A stretch of DNA of 26,324 nt from CALGLS01 sp047626155 (GTDB taxonomy: Bacteria; Bacteroidota; Bacteroidia; Chitinophagales; Saprospiraceae): assembly GCA_047626155.1 (NCBI GenBank), contig JBLHRR010000069.1, forward strand, positions 1-26,324, given 5' to 3'. Made by a program: the position numbers and the translations under genes. The notes under the pieces were generated by a model. The model was not told where the DNA came from and did not search any database. It saw only the letters and a list, made by a program, of their open reading frames with translations. Positions 7,201 through 14,704 of this stretch are shown piece after piece (within the stretch, counting starts at the first letter, position 1; the number at the start of each line of letters is the position of its first letter).

Positions 7201-9664
7201 TGGCGCTTTGCTATTGCCGATTCAGGAAGATTGGTTTCCGAATGTCTATGTCCATGTTAGCATTGTTCAGAACTATGGGCAGAAAAATAATGACCGTCCG
7301 ATGCGGATGTACACCGTCAAAAAAATCCTGGTCAATCAACCGGGGAAGGTTGTAGAGCCCATTGTGACGGTTCCTGAAAAAGTAGAACCTAACAAGACAT
7401 TCACATTTGAGGTAGAAGAAAAAAGCGGACAAGCGCTGGAGTACACCGTGGCTCTCGTGGATCGGGGTTTGCTAAATCTAACCGGATTCAGAACACCCGA
7501 TCCGATGACGCATTTCTCAAAGATGATAGCACTCCGCGTCAAAACCTGGGATATTTTTCAGCAGCTGATGTATTATATGAATCCGTCTTTTGCAGGAGTC
7601 CTCAGTATCGGTGGTGATGAATCGGCCGAGAAAGTGCTCGATGAATCTGCTGATTTTAATCGTTTCAAACCGGTGGTCTTTCATTTAGGATCTATTCGTT
7701 TGGCTCCTGGCGAAAAGAAAACGCACAGCATTGAAATGCCAAATTATGTTGGTAGCCTGAAGCTGATGTTAGTAGCTTGTAATAATCGCTCTTTTGCATC
7801 TGTTGAAAAACGAATCCGAGTGGTGAGTCCACTGATGGTGCAATCACAATTACCACGTACGCTTAATGTTAGCGATAAAGTTGATGTGCCGATTACATTC
7901 TTCAAAGATGAGCCGAGTATCAACCAAGTATCGCTTTCCGCGAAAGCGTCAAATGGGTTGGTGAGTTTTTCTAACAATACATTGACCACTTCTATGGCTT
8001 CTACGGATCAATCTCTGGAAACCATGCAATTCACCACAGGGATGGAAGCGGGAACCACGGATATTACCTTCAACGCAGACGGCAATGGTTTCACCTCTTT
8101 CGAGGAAACGAAGTTGTTTATCAATTATCCAAATTCCTATTCCGATAAGCAAGAGGTCTTTATTATAAAATCTGGAGAGGAAATGAAAGTAGACATCAGT
8201 TCCTTTGGTTTTGAGAAAACGCGAAATGTAGATTTACAAATATCGGGTGCGCTGGTTCCTAATTTTACCAAGCATTACCATGACCTGATTCGATACCCAC
8301 ACGGCTGTCTGGAACAAACGACTTCCAAGGCCATTAGTATGTTGTACATCAAGGACCTCATGGCTTTGACACCGAAGGAGGCTTTGCAAAACCGCGACTT
8401 CTTGGATGCTGCTATTTTGAAGATTCAATCTTATCAGAAAAGTGATGGTCGTTTTAGTTACTGGAGAAATGGATACTACCATGGTTGGTCGGATTTATAC
8501 GCAGGACATTATTTAATAGGAGCGAGAGATAAGAACTTGTTGTTCAAAGAAGATGCGCTAAAGTCCTGGTTGAATGATAAAACGAAAACGGCCAATCAAT
8601 GGCAAATCAGCGGTACGGTTACCCCTAACTTGGTGCAGCGGGAAGAAGTATTGCAGGCCTACCGATTATTCCTTTTAGCGAAAGCGGGAAAACCTGCGAA
8701 GAGTGCCATGAATCGTTTTAGAAAAAGAAACATAAGTCCTCAGCTGGCAAAGATTCTTTTATCTGGAGCTTATTATTACACTGGAATGAATGACATCGGA
8801 AACACCTTGTTACAAGATGCGCTTCGTCAAGGGCATTCGGATAAGATCTATGGTTATTCTTTCGGTAGTCAGGTAAGAAATAAGGCCGTAACTATTTACA
8901 TAATGTCATTGTTCAATAGGGGTTCCGATTTGGATAAATATTACGCCGACTGGGTGAATGAAGTTAACCAAGCCCGCTGGCTCAGCACGCAAGATCAGGG
9001 TTTCGCATTCATGGCCTGCGCCGCTTACTACGGAGAAAAACAAAACATTGCCGCCGAGGTTGATTTTGAATTAATTTCCAATAAAACAAAGAAGCGAAAT
9101 AAAATGCCCGCCAATGAGCAAGAGCGTTTTCACTGGGATTGGGACAAGCTGAAAGATGAAGCGAAAATCAAAAATCACGGTTCTGCCAAACTCTTCGTTC
9201 ACAAAACGGAGCGGGCCATCTCTGAAGAATTGTACCAGCCCGCCAAAGAGGCAGGATTGAACCTAGTTGTTAAATACCAAAAGCTAAACGGAGATGCACT
9301 GAATTTGGAAAACGTAAAACAAGGAGAAGAAATCTTAATTTCAGTATCGGTCAAAAATACAGAAATCCTAGATCAAGAAAACTTAGCATTGACTGTAAAA
9401 ATGCCTTCCGGCTGGGAGCTACTCAATCCACGCCTCTATACCACTAACAAAGACGCTACAGCAAGCAGTTACATCTATCAAGATTTTCGAGATGACAAAG
9501 TGTACACGTATTTCAATCTCAATAAAAATAAAACAGCGGCTTACAAATTTCGAGCAAAAGCGAATCTGACTGGGGATTATTATCTGCCTGCAGTCCGCTG
9601 CGAGAATATGTATAAGGGAGATATTTATGGATTCAGTCAAGCGAAAAGAGTGGTAATCAAGTAA
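4199..9664 (+). CDS. Alpha-2-macroglobulin family lipoprotein with intact thioester
   Basis: 1821 aa, the size of bacterial alpha-2-macroglobulins (YfhM type, about 1650-1900). The N-terminus is a lipoprotein signal with lipobox LFVSC and acylated Cys21, so it is anchored in the envelope facing the periplasm. An Ig-like N-terminal region (about 30-130) is followed by macroglobulin domains; YADRDVWRPSDTIYLN at 594 onward is the MG2 signature. The thioester motif GCLEQT has Cys1370 and Gln1373, inside an alpha-helical thioester domain, and the C-terminal receptor-binding-like domain ends the protein. By family knowledge it traps proteases by covalent attachment. Residues 456-465 are a Tyr/Asp tract (7 Tyr in 10). 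The PBP1C gene follows after 298 bp, the classic partner that would repair peptidoglycan after attack. Uninterrupted over 1821 codons. Confidence 0.93.
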   Translation: MKNLTSALQILLVLSLLFVSCKEEAPITDVVARNYISAYTQGMINESDPIEFRFVSPQKLDSAALYKSIKVNPTFEYTVQLDKADRGFKIIPKGKLTRGGAYEVELLLSDILNLPDSKRLVSSFRVHEQFVSVEREGMVIDDQNKSYVRINVTTALPETKETIAKIFKVNQSRLKVEFISEKEFGVNLTFNAANGKEKIEWTGESLSAKEKGTIEVWSYDQDEFNVVNTNFNRELNEYTVYFTKLLDENQDAKGLIQLGKKDAEYRINNNSITVLIKSKANQDVDLSISRGIKAKDGSVLPLALSYEVEVAVVKPELEWLADGVYIPASGAFKVPFRAKALRSVVVSVIGIRSENASRYAAWNNMSYMDQMEMVRFGNLVYKSTYKLDSLTSNNLEGWNEFGIDFTNAFQREKGTIYHIQLSYGPSNTILNCENKDIYDFEKETVDKSWFEDRNRYYDYYDYYDYHNSSDPCSVSYYLNRTNISRNVHCTNVFPIIKKEEGGMKVAVKELLENNPASGAAVDLISLQGLDIASSTVSSNGVASFDNLKQKTQAVRISYAGEVSYFNVIDGEENQLTEFDINSNVSDVDNRVFVYADRDVWRPSDTIYLNVMLNRAKFQFAEGLPIVVRLRNPKNVLYKKYILRIKDGQSIYAFKMPTHLEAPTGYWRADIEVGPLRTRKTLRVETIKPNVVDLEYAFENGDKNWIYNNTVEGEVSVNYLAGYAMRKGVVNASANIFPVYAPFKEYKNFTFQPLKRPTGTKDIGLWSVNTDNDGKAQFSYNQDFKQYTSVSRIVIDSKIDLPGGGLNTETESKLVSPFASYVGIERARGRGWGGSYRYGETPAMDIVRLDQKGKLLEKNGTVKATLLKYEKDWWYDRYRLSRGHNHHSNWTYKEVWKKEIAIKNGKASYDHDTNANESGMYKLIIEDMESGHISEYQFHSVVTTSYSVQSNPMFIDLELEKDEFDVGETMELKLPAIKDSRALISIERGKEVLEIFWQDLDDGALLLPIQEDWFPNVYVHVSIVQNYGQKNNDRPMRMYTVKKILVNQPGKVVEPIVTVPEKVEPNKTFTFEVEEKSGQALEYTVALVDRGLLNLTGFRTPDPMTHFSKMIALRVKTWDIFQQLMYYMNPSFAGVLSIGGDESAEKVLDESADFNRFKPVVFHLGSIRLAPGEKKTHSIEMPNYVGSLKLMLVACNNRSFASVEKRIRVVSPLMVQSQLPRTLNVSDKVDVPITFFKDEPSINQVSLSAKASNGLVSFSNNTLTTSMASTDQSLETMQFTTGMEAGTTDITFNADGNGFTSFEETKLFINYPNSYSDKQEVFIIKSGEEMKVDISSFGFEKTRNVDLQISGALVPNFTKHYHDLIRYPHGCLEQTTSKAISMLYIKDLMALTPKEALQNRDFLDAAILKIQSYQKSDGRFSYWRNGYYHGWSDLYAGHYLIGARDKNLLFKEDALKSWLNDKTKTANQWQISGTVTPNLVQREEVLQAYRLFLLAKAGKPAKSAMNRFRKRNISPQLAKILLSGAYYYTGMNDIGNTLLQDALRQGHSDKIYGYSFGSQVRNKAVTIYIMSLFNRGSDLDKYYADWVNEVNQARWLSTQDQGFAFMACAAYYGEKQNIAAEVDFELISNKTKKRNKMPANEQERFHWDWDKLKDEAKIKNHGSAKLFVHKTERAISEELYQPAKEAGLNLVVKYQKLNGDALNLENVKQGEEILISVSVKNTEILDQENLALTVKMPSGWELLNPRLYTTNKDATASSYIYQDFRDDKVYTYFNLNKNKTAAYKFRAKANLTGDYYLPAVRCENMYKGDIYGFSQAKRVVIK

Positions 9665-9813
9665 GGGGTAAATCAGGGAGGGGTTTTACAACTACTGAGC
9701 TTTCGGAAGCCCGTGGAGAAGGTTTTAGTTAGGCAGGATTTGAAAGCCTGCGGAACTTTAAACGGAAGGCTTTCAGAACTTTTGCTTTACTCTTTCCCCG
9801 CCCGCGAAGTTTC

Positions 9814-9955
9814 GAAAACCCCACGAAGACTCTGGAGGAGTCGAACCCCCATTTGCCCGGAGTCGCAACTCCGGGCAAAAAATGAAAACCCCGTGAGGAG
9901 TCTGGAGGAGTCAAACTCTCATTGGCCTGGGGTCGCAACCCCAGGCCAAAAAAAA
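9814..9955. repeat. Two tandem 70-bp units, each with a 12-bp hairpin, before pbpC
   Basis: Unit 1 starts at 9814 and unit 2 at 9884; both open with GAAAACCCC and share a TCTGGAGGAGTC core. Each ends in a perfect 12-bp stem with a CGCA loop: 9852-9863 with 9868-9879, and 9922-9933 with 9938-9949. The stems differ at three base pairs and each change is matched by a complementary change on the other arm. Each is followed by an A-run, not a T-run, so neither looks like an intrinsic terminator. The second ends only 13 bases before the pbpC ATG. Upstream, TGAAAGCC (9741-9748) pairs with GGCTTTCA (9768-9775); the rest of the 298-bp gap shows nothing more. Confidence 0.8.
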
Positions 9956-9962
9956 GAAGAAC

Positions 9963-12254
9963 ATGAAAAAGTCAATCCCAATCATAGCAATAATAGCAGC
10001 GTTAACCATCCTGTTAACCCCGATCCCCAATCTCCAGCTCCCCTACAGCAAAGTCGTCTACGACAAAGACAGCCAACTCCTCTCCGCCCGCATCGCCTCC
10101 GATGAACAATGGCGATTCCCGATAGAAGAAGATTTGCCAAAGCAATTAGAGCAAGCGATTATACATTTCGAAGATGAATATTTCTATCGCCATCCCGGTT
10201 TCAATCCAGTGTCAATAGCGAAGGCGGTATATCTAAATTCGAAATCAAAAAAGATAAAACGAGGTGGCTCAACCATTACGATGCAAGTGATGCGCATGTA
10301 TCATGGGAACAAACGACGAACCTATTCGCAAAAAGTAATTGAATTGTTAGGAGCAGTGAAGTTGGAATTGTTGTATTCCAAAAAGGAGATATTAAAAATG
10401 TGGGCCACCGTTGCTCCCTTTGGCGGAAATACCGTTGGCGCATCAACAGCCTCTTGGAGATATTTCAATCGAAATCTAGATCAGTTGTCTTGGGCAGAGT
10501 ATGCAACATTGGCAGTGCTGCCGAATACGCCATCCAAAGTACATATGACTAAGAACGTAGCAGCGCTCAAAGCAAAACGAGATCAACTACTGACGAAGCT
10601 ACTTGCAAATGAATTGTTAGATTCCATTGAGTGGGAATTGGCAATAGATGAAGAGATTAACTTCAAGCAAAAGAACTTGCCGCAAAAGTCGATTCACTTT
10701 ATGTCCTTTTTGACCAAGCAATATCCGAAGCAATCCATTTACTATTCTACCATCAATCCGGAATATCAGGAAGTGTTGAATGACATTTTGGATGAGTATT
10801 CCAAAGTGTATCAATTTGATGGAATTGAGAATGCGGCAGCGACGGTTATTGACATTCAAAAAAATGAAGTAGTGGCCTATGTCGGAAACACCAAATACAA
10901 AGGCAAGCAGATGCGCTTTGTGGATTGTGTGCAAGCGCCGAGGAGTTATGGGAGTTTGCTAAAACCATTGTTATATACGCAAGCAATTAATCAGGGCTAT
11001 TTTTTACCTAATGAAAATATAAAGGACATTCCAACGAATATCAGTGGGTTTATTCCCAAAAATTTCGACAGGAAATACCGAGGAGTAGTGCCAATGGATG
11101 AGATGGTCAGCAAGTCTTTAAATATCCCCGCCGTTCGGGTTTTGAATTATGTAGGGATGGAATCCTTTCATCATTTGCTGAAAAAAGAATTGCGATTTTC
11201 CTTTATCAATAATGATCCGTCGCATCATGGACTAAGTATTATTTTGGGCGGAGCGGAATGTAGTATGTGGGAAATCAGTCGTGCTTACAAAGGGATGGTG
11301 CGCAACCAATACGAAATGCCAAATGCTTATAACAACATCAAGTGCCTCAAAAATGAAGAAGAGGAAATACATGATTTTGCTTTTCATCCAAATTCGACTT
11401 GGCATGCTTTGAAAGCAATGATGTCTGTTAATCGGCCAAAGGAAGAGCAGCATTTTATGAAGTTGGGCGGACAGCAAGTGGCTTGGAAAACGGGAACCAG
11501 TTATGGGCACCGAGATGCTTGGGCGGTGGGGGCGAATGAGCGTTATGTGGTGGCTGTTTGGGTGGGGAATGAAAATGGGAATGGGGTGCATAATCTGATT
11601 GGTGCGAGAAAAGCGGGGCCTATTTTATTTCGGATGATGCGGCATTTGGATCATGTGGAGGAACTGAAAGAAAATATTGTAGATGCGGAATTGGTACTGG
11701 CTTGTGCGCAAAGCGGTATGTTGAAAGGGCATTTGTGTACGGAGACGAAAGGAGTTTACGTTCCTCGGAACGCGCATCAACTGCGGCACTGTGATCGGCA
11801 TCAGGTAAATTATAACAAAGGTCGTACAAATGGTTTTGCTGTTTTTGCGAAAGCAGAAAATACAGACAGAGGAGTAGAGAATGATACTTTGTTTTATCTG
11901 AACCCTGTTGAAAATTACTATCACAGTGCTTACAGTGGTGAGGATTTATCGCTACCTGTTTCGATGCAGCAAAATGGAATGAATTCGTCTTTGAATATTG
12001 TGTATCCGGAAAAAGATGCGATTTTATTTGTGCCTAAGAAGTTGGAAAATACGTATTCTAAAGTGCAGCTTCGCGCGAATACGAATACGAAAGACGGCAC
12101 CTTGTTTTGGTTTTTGAATGGCGAGTTTTTAGAGAAGACGAAACCGCCGCATCATGTGTCGGTGGATTTGGAAACTGGGAAATATGAGTTGTTGATAAAT
12201 GATGTGGATGGGAATCGGGATGCGGTGGGGTTTGAGGTGGTGAAGCGGGAGTAG
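9963..12254 (+). CDS. pbpC: Penicillin-binding protein 1C (bifunctional transglycosylase/transpeptidase)
   Basis: 763 aa, close to the usual 770-800 for PBP1C. A short N-terminal membrane anchor (about 4-20) is followed by a GT51 glycosyltransferase domain with HFEDEYFYRHPGFNP (catalytic Glu70) and RGGSTITMQ (100-108). The transpeptidase domain has SLLK (active-site Ser331), SLN (385-387) and KTGTS (509-513), so both activities look intact. The last about 90 residues (FWFLNGEFLEKTKPP and onward) match the PBP1C C-terminal beta domain. It polymerises and cross-links peptidoglycan on the periplasmic face. It follows the macroglobulin gene in the same direction, as in the yfhM-pbpC pair of E. 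coli, though the 298-bp gap with hairpin repeats makes independent expression possible. The first 60-base block inside the gene is C-rich and the last G-rich. Confidence 0.94.
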   Translation: MKKSIPIIAIIAALTILLTPIPNLQLPYSKVVYDKDSQLLSARIASDEQWRFPIEEDLPKQLEQAIIHFEDEYFYRHPGFNPVSIAKAVYLNSKSKKIKRGGSTITMQVMRMYHGNKRRTYSQKVIELLGAVKLELLYSKKEILKMWATVAPFGGNTVGASTASWRYFNRNLDQLSWAEYATLAVLPNTPSKVHMTKNVAALKAKRDQLLTKLLANELLDSIEWELAIDEEINFKQKNLPQKSIHFMSFLTKQYPKQSIYYSTINPEYQEVLNDILDEYSKVYQFDGIENAAATVIDIQKNEVVAYVGNTKYKGKQMRFVDCVQAPRSYGSLLKPLLYTQAINQGYFLPNENIKDIPTNISGFIPKNFDRKYRGVVPMDEMVSKSLNIPAVRVLNYVGMESFHHLLKKELRFSFINNDPSHHGLSIILGGAECSMWEISRAYKGMVRNQYEMPNAYNNIKCLKNEEEEIHDFAFHPNSTWHALKAMMSVNRPKEEQHFMKLGGQQVAWKTGTSYGHRDAWAVGANERYVVAVWVGNENGNGVHNLIGARKAGPILFRMMRHLDHVEELKENIVDAELVLACAQSGMLKGHLCTETKGVYVPRNAHQLRHCDRHQVNYNKGRTNGFAVFAKAENTDRGVENDTLFYLNPVENYYHSAYSGEDLSLPVSMQQNGMNSSLNIVYPEKDAILFVPKKLENTYSKVQLRANTNTKDGTLFWFLNGEFLEKTKPPHHVSVDLETGKYELLINDVDGNRDAVGFEVVKRE

Positions 12255-12270
12255 GAGGGTAACCGCAACG

Positions 12271-12295
12271 GCGCTACGAGAGCGCTACGTTTTTG
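12271..12295 (+). terminator. Candidate terminator after pbpC
   Basis: GCGCT (12271-12275), loop ACGAG, AGCGC (12281-12285), then TACG and five T. It lies 17 bp past the pbpC stop, where a terminator is expected between two convergent genes. The stem is short, and the doubled word GCGCTACG could equally be a small repeat. Confidence 0.4.
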
Positions 12296-12321
12296 CTTCT
12301 CGCTGCGCTTGAAGTTTTTTT

Positions 12322-12349
12322 ACCACAAAGGGCACGAAGGAGCACAAAG
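12322..12349. repeat. Short CACAAAG-type repeat
   Basis: Three imperfect copies of a nine-base word occur in a row (ACCACAAAG, GGCACGAAG, GAGCACAAAG), with a T-run before them. I recognise this 'accacaaagg...cacaaag' text as a frequent intergenic sequence in Bacteroidota; it lies between the convergent pbpC and DUF1272 genes and has no known role. Confidence 0.45.
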
Positions 12350-12368
12350 TTATTTCAGATGGAGGAGG

Positions 12369-12659
12369 CTACCGGTCTTCCATCTTAACCTTTCTATTCT
12401 TCTCAAGCAAAATAGAAAAGGACTCCATATCCACCGGCTTATAAGTCACCTTCTCTGTCGCCGGATATTTTACCAGTTGATCTTTCGGCCTCACAGGTCG
12501 GTTAACAAAGCCACCTCCACAATTCGGGCAGACATTATGTAGGGTATTGTCTACGCAATCTGAGCAGAAGGTGCATTCAAAAGTGCAGATTCTGGCCTCA
12601 GTGCTGTTGGGCGGAAGTGTTTTGTTACAGTTTTCGCAGGAGGGGCGGATTTGGAGCAT
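12369..12659 (-). CDS. DUF1272 cysteine-rich zinc-binding protein
   Basis: 96 aa. The N-terminal half matches DUF1272: MLQIRPSCENCNKTLPP, then TEARICTFECTFCSDC and VCPNCGGG. Eight cysteines (8, 11, 25, 29, 32, 35, 44, 47) could form two zinc sites in a treble-clef or zinc-ribbon arrangement. The family is usually about 60-80 aa; the last 35 residues here are a basic tail outside the conserved part. Its biochemical role is unknown; many members sit near metabolic or transport genes without a fixed partner. It is convergent with pbpC and lies downstream of DUF819 on the same strand, 282 bp away with a repeat pair between, so probably not in one operon. The coding strand is strongly C-rich at its 5' end. 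Confidence 0.88.
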   Translation of the reverse strand: MLQIRPSCENCNKTLPPNSTEARICTFECTFCSDCVDNTLHNVCPNCGGGFVNRPVRPKDQLVKYPATEKVTYKPVDMESFSILLEKNRKVKMEDR

Positions 12660-12696
12660 GATTTATTATTGAGTTGGTATAGTTTTTTTTCCTATG

Positions 12697-12930
12697 CTAC
12701 CCCCGACCCCTAAAGGGGAGATCAGCGCGACTGTCCCTCCTAGAAACATTTTCATGGGTTTAATCCATCGTTTTCCCAAAGGGGTTGGTACGTGATTTAC
12801 GTTGTCTTTAAATTCAAAGTTTAGTAAAGAACCATTGTAATTCTATTGTTGAAGATAAGTTCTATTCTTCTAGAAAAGATTAATGGAACCACCCGCGCGC
12901 AGGAGCTCCCCTTCAGGGGCCGGGGGCAAG
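12697..12930. repeat. Inverted pair of GC-rich CCCCTTCAGGGG-type elements
   Basis: The element at 12697-12720 (CCCCCGACCCCTAAAGGGGAG core) and the one at 12906-12930 (CTCCCCTTCAGGGGCC core) are inverted copies: 19 of 22 aligned bases agree after reverse complementing. Each has an internal palindrome. About 185 bp of unremarkable DNA lies between them, and the whole 282-bp gap holds no gene that I can see. A truncated relative (AGCTCCCCTTC) is at 184-194 inside the TolC-like gene. Confidence 0.6.
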
Positions 12931-12941
12931 CAGAGCTAAAA

Positions 12942-14384
12942 TCACCCACCCGCCACAGCCTGCATCAAAGTCGCACAGATAATCGCCCCATAAGTCCCCA
13001 GCGCATAGCCCAGCACCGCCATCAAAACCCCAACCGGAGCCAAAGACGGATTAAAAGCAGAAGCTACAATAGGCGCAGAAGCCGCACCTCCAATATTTGC
13101 CTGACTACCAACAGCTACAAAGAAGAAAGGAGCCTTGATTACCTTAGCAGTTACTAACAATATACTAACATGTACCAACATCCAGACGATTCCGATGGCG
13201 AATAAGCCAAGATTTGCCCAGACTTGTCCGAGGTTCATTTTCATTCCAATGCTAGCTACGAGGACGTAGATAAAAACGGAACCCCAGCGCGAAGCACCGA
13301 CACCTTCTAGTTTTCTAGCTTTGGTGAAAGAGAGTAGTAAACCGACGGTGGTAGAAATAACGATCAACCAAAAGAAGTGAGAAGTCAGCGAGTCGAGCCG
13401 CATGTCACTTAGGGATTGTTTGAACTCATCGCTCATGGCTCCGGTGATCGTGTCTGCGCCAAAGTGTGCAATAGCGACGCCACCAAAAGCGACAGCCATT
13501 AGGACCATAGTAGTGGTCAGGGTTGGCATTTGCTTGATGCTTTCGCTGTAGGAAGACATCCGTTCTTTGAGGTCTTCAATGGCGGAAGAATCTGCATCTA
13601 ACCAGCCATCCACTTTATCAGAAATATTGGCGCCATATAATAAGAAGCCCATCCAGATATTTGCCACCACCACATCTACGATGATCATGGTTGCAAAAAG
13701 ATTATCGCTTACGTCATAAATTTCTTTCATGGCGGTTTGATTCGCGCCACCACCAATCCAACTTCCGGCTACCGTGGCTAGTCCACGCCAGACATCGTCT
13801 GAACTTGCAGGGATGAATCCTTCCGGTGCTACATTGGATATTAATAACAATGCAATTGGGCCACCCAAAATAACACCTACCGTTGCTGCCAAAAACATGA
13901 TGATCGCTTTCGGTCCTAAGTTGATGATTCCTTTGAAATCGATGCTCAAACAAAGCAACACCAAACTGGCTGGTAATAAATACCGCGAGGTAATGGGTTT
14001 GTATATATAGGACTTATGCGCCGCTACTTTCAAACCTTCTAAGGTAATTTTACTGTCTTCGACCGCAGTAGCATTAAAGGTTCGAATTATGTCTTCCATC
14101 TGCGCATACGAAACCCCATCGGGTACGGTCAGGCCTAAGGATTGAAAATAAGTAACCAATTCTGCATAGTTATGCCACTCCGCCGCAATCAAGCCCAAAG
14201 GCCAGTGCAATAAGGCAGGTAAGAAATAACAAAGCAACAATGCCGGTATGAACCGATAGAATTTTTTCCACCCTGTTGTTTTTAACTCAGAGGTGTAAAA
14301 GACGATGGCCAACACGGCTAATAATAAGCCTAAAACGATGGCGTCGTTGGTAAAGAAGGGTTCTCTTAATAAATGAATATCCAT
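12942..14384 (-). CDS. DUF819 family integral membrane protein
   Basis: 480 aa and highly hydrophobic, with about 10-12 membrane segments. Family landmarks include ALLLCYFLPALLHWPLGLI near the N-terminus, GSWIGGGANQTAMKEIY in the middle, and GSQANIGGAASAPIVASAF followed by PVGVLMAVLGYALGTYGA at the C-terminus; these glycine-rich loops repeated in two halves recall inverted-repeat secondary carriers. A soluble loop (about residues 80-115) and a charged one (about 270-290) interrupt the membrane segments. The substrate is unknown; members are annotated only as YjcL-like putative transporters. The start ATG at 14384 is followed at once by hydrophobic sequence. A large inverted repeat lies 17 bases upstream of the start codon, and the guaD gene is divergent. 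Confidence 0.88.
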   Translation of the reverse strand: MDIHLLREPFFTNDAIVLGLLLAVLAIVFYTSELKTTGWKKFYRFIPALLLCYFLPALLHWPLGLIAAEWHNYAELVTYFQSLGLTVPDGVSYAQMEDIIRTFNATAVEDSKITLEGLKVAAHKSYIYKPITSRYLLPASLVLLCLSIDFKGIINLGPKAIIMFLAATVGVILGGPIALLLISNVAPEGFIPASSDDVWRGLATVAGSWIGGGANQTAMKEIYDVSDNLFATMIIVDVVVANIWMGFLLYGANISDKVDGWLDADSSAIEDLKERMSSYSESIKQMPTLTTTMVLMAVAFGGVAIAHFGADTITGAMSDEFKQSLSDMRLDSLTSHFFWLIVISTTVGLLLSFTKARKLEGVGASRWGSVFIYVLVASIGMKMNLGQVWANLGLFAIGIVWMLVHVSILLVTAKVIKAPFFFVAVGSQANIGGAASAPIVASAFNPSLAPVGVLMAVLGYALGTYGAIICATLMQAVAGG

Positions 14385-14400
14385 TTGCGGTTAATTTGAT

Positions 14401-14515
14401 TCTTTGACGAATTCCGTGTTTTGATAATTCCTCGAAAAGATTTTCAACTTTCCCTTCGTTGCACTACAGTCATTTATGAAGAATCTTTTCGAGGAATCAC
14501 GTCATTTGTCAAAGA
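14401..14515. repeat. Long imperfect inverted repeat in the DUF819 leader
   Basis: ATTCCTCGAAAAGATT (14427-14442) is exactly complementary to 14482-14497. The pairing continues outward with interruptions: CGTG (14415-14418) with CACG (14498-14501), and TCTTTGAC (14401-14408) with GTCAAAGA (14508-14515). The loop is about 39 bases. It begins 17 bases before the DUF819 start, so it is either part of that gene's mRNA leader or a DNA-level repeat element. Confidence 0.75.
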
Positions 14516-14554
14516 AGGCGTAATTTTAAAGCTGGTTTGAGTCGAAAGATAGTA

Positions 14555-14701
14555 TTTTATTTTATTTTAGCGAGTAATTGTTCAGCAGTTGGCTATTAGC
14601 AGCTGGCAGTTAGCGTTCTCACTAACGCATTATAGGGAAGCTAACGGCTAACTGCCAGTAGCTAAAAGCCATGGACCGAATAGAAATAAAATAAAATAAA
14701 A
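14555..14701. repeat. Large composite inverted repeat directly before guaD
   Basis: The outer arms are pure A/T, five-base periodic and exactly complementary over 15 bp (14555-14569 with 14687-14701). Inner arms run about 27 bp (14591-14617 with 14643-14670), including a perfect 12-bp core CTGGCAGTTAGC (14603-14614) with 14647-14658. Near the tip GCGTT (14613-14617) can pair with AACGC (14624-14628). The right arm ends 3 bases before the guaD ATG. The 'ggctattagc...ggcagttagc' wording recalls a dispersed bacterial repeat type. Confidence 0.75.
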
Positions 14702-14704
14702 ATT

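Noticed and set aside
9814..9955. CRISPR array or pair of intrinsic terminators
   Set aside because: There are only two units, joined with no spacers, and the repeat is a diverged hairpin. The stems are followed by A-runs rather than T-runs on the plus strand, and lack a T-run after the stem on the minus strand.
9713..10105. 130-codon plus-strand frame across the hairpin repeats and the pbpC start
   Set aside because: It is made of repeat DNA followed by an out-of-frame reading of pbpC; no protein-like segment is seen.
12846..13157. 103-codon plus-strand frame at the end of DUF819
   Set aside because: It reads through the GC-rich repeat and antisense to the conserved C-terminus of DUF819.
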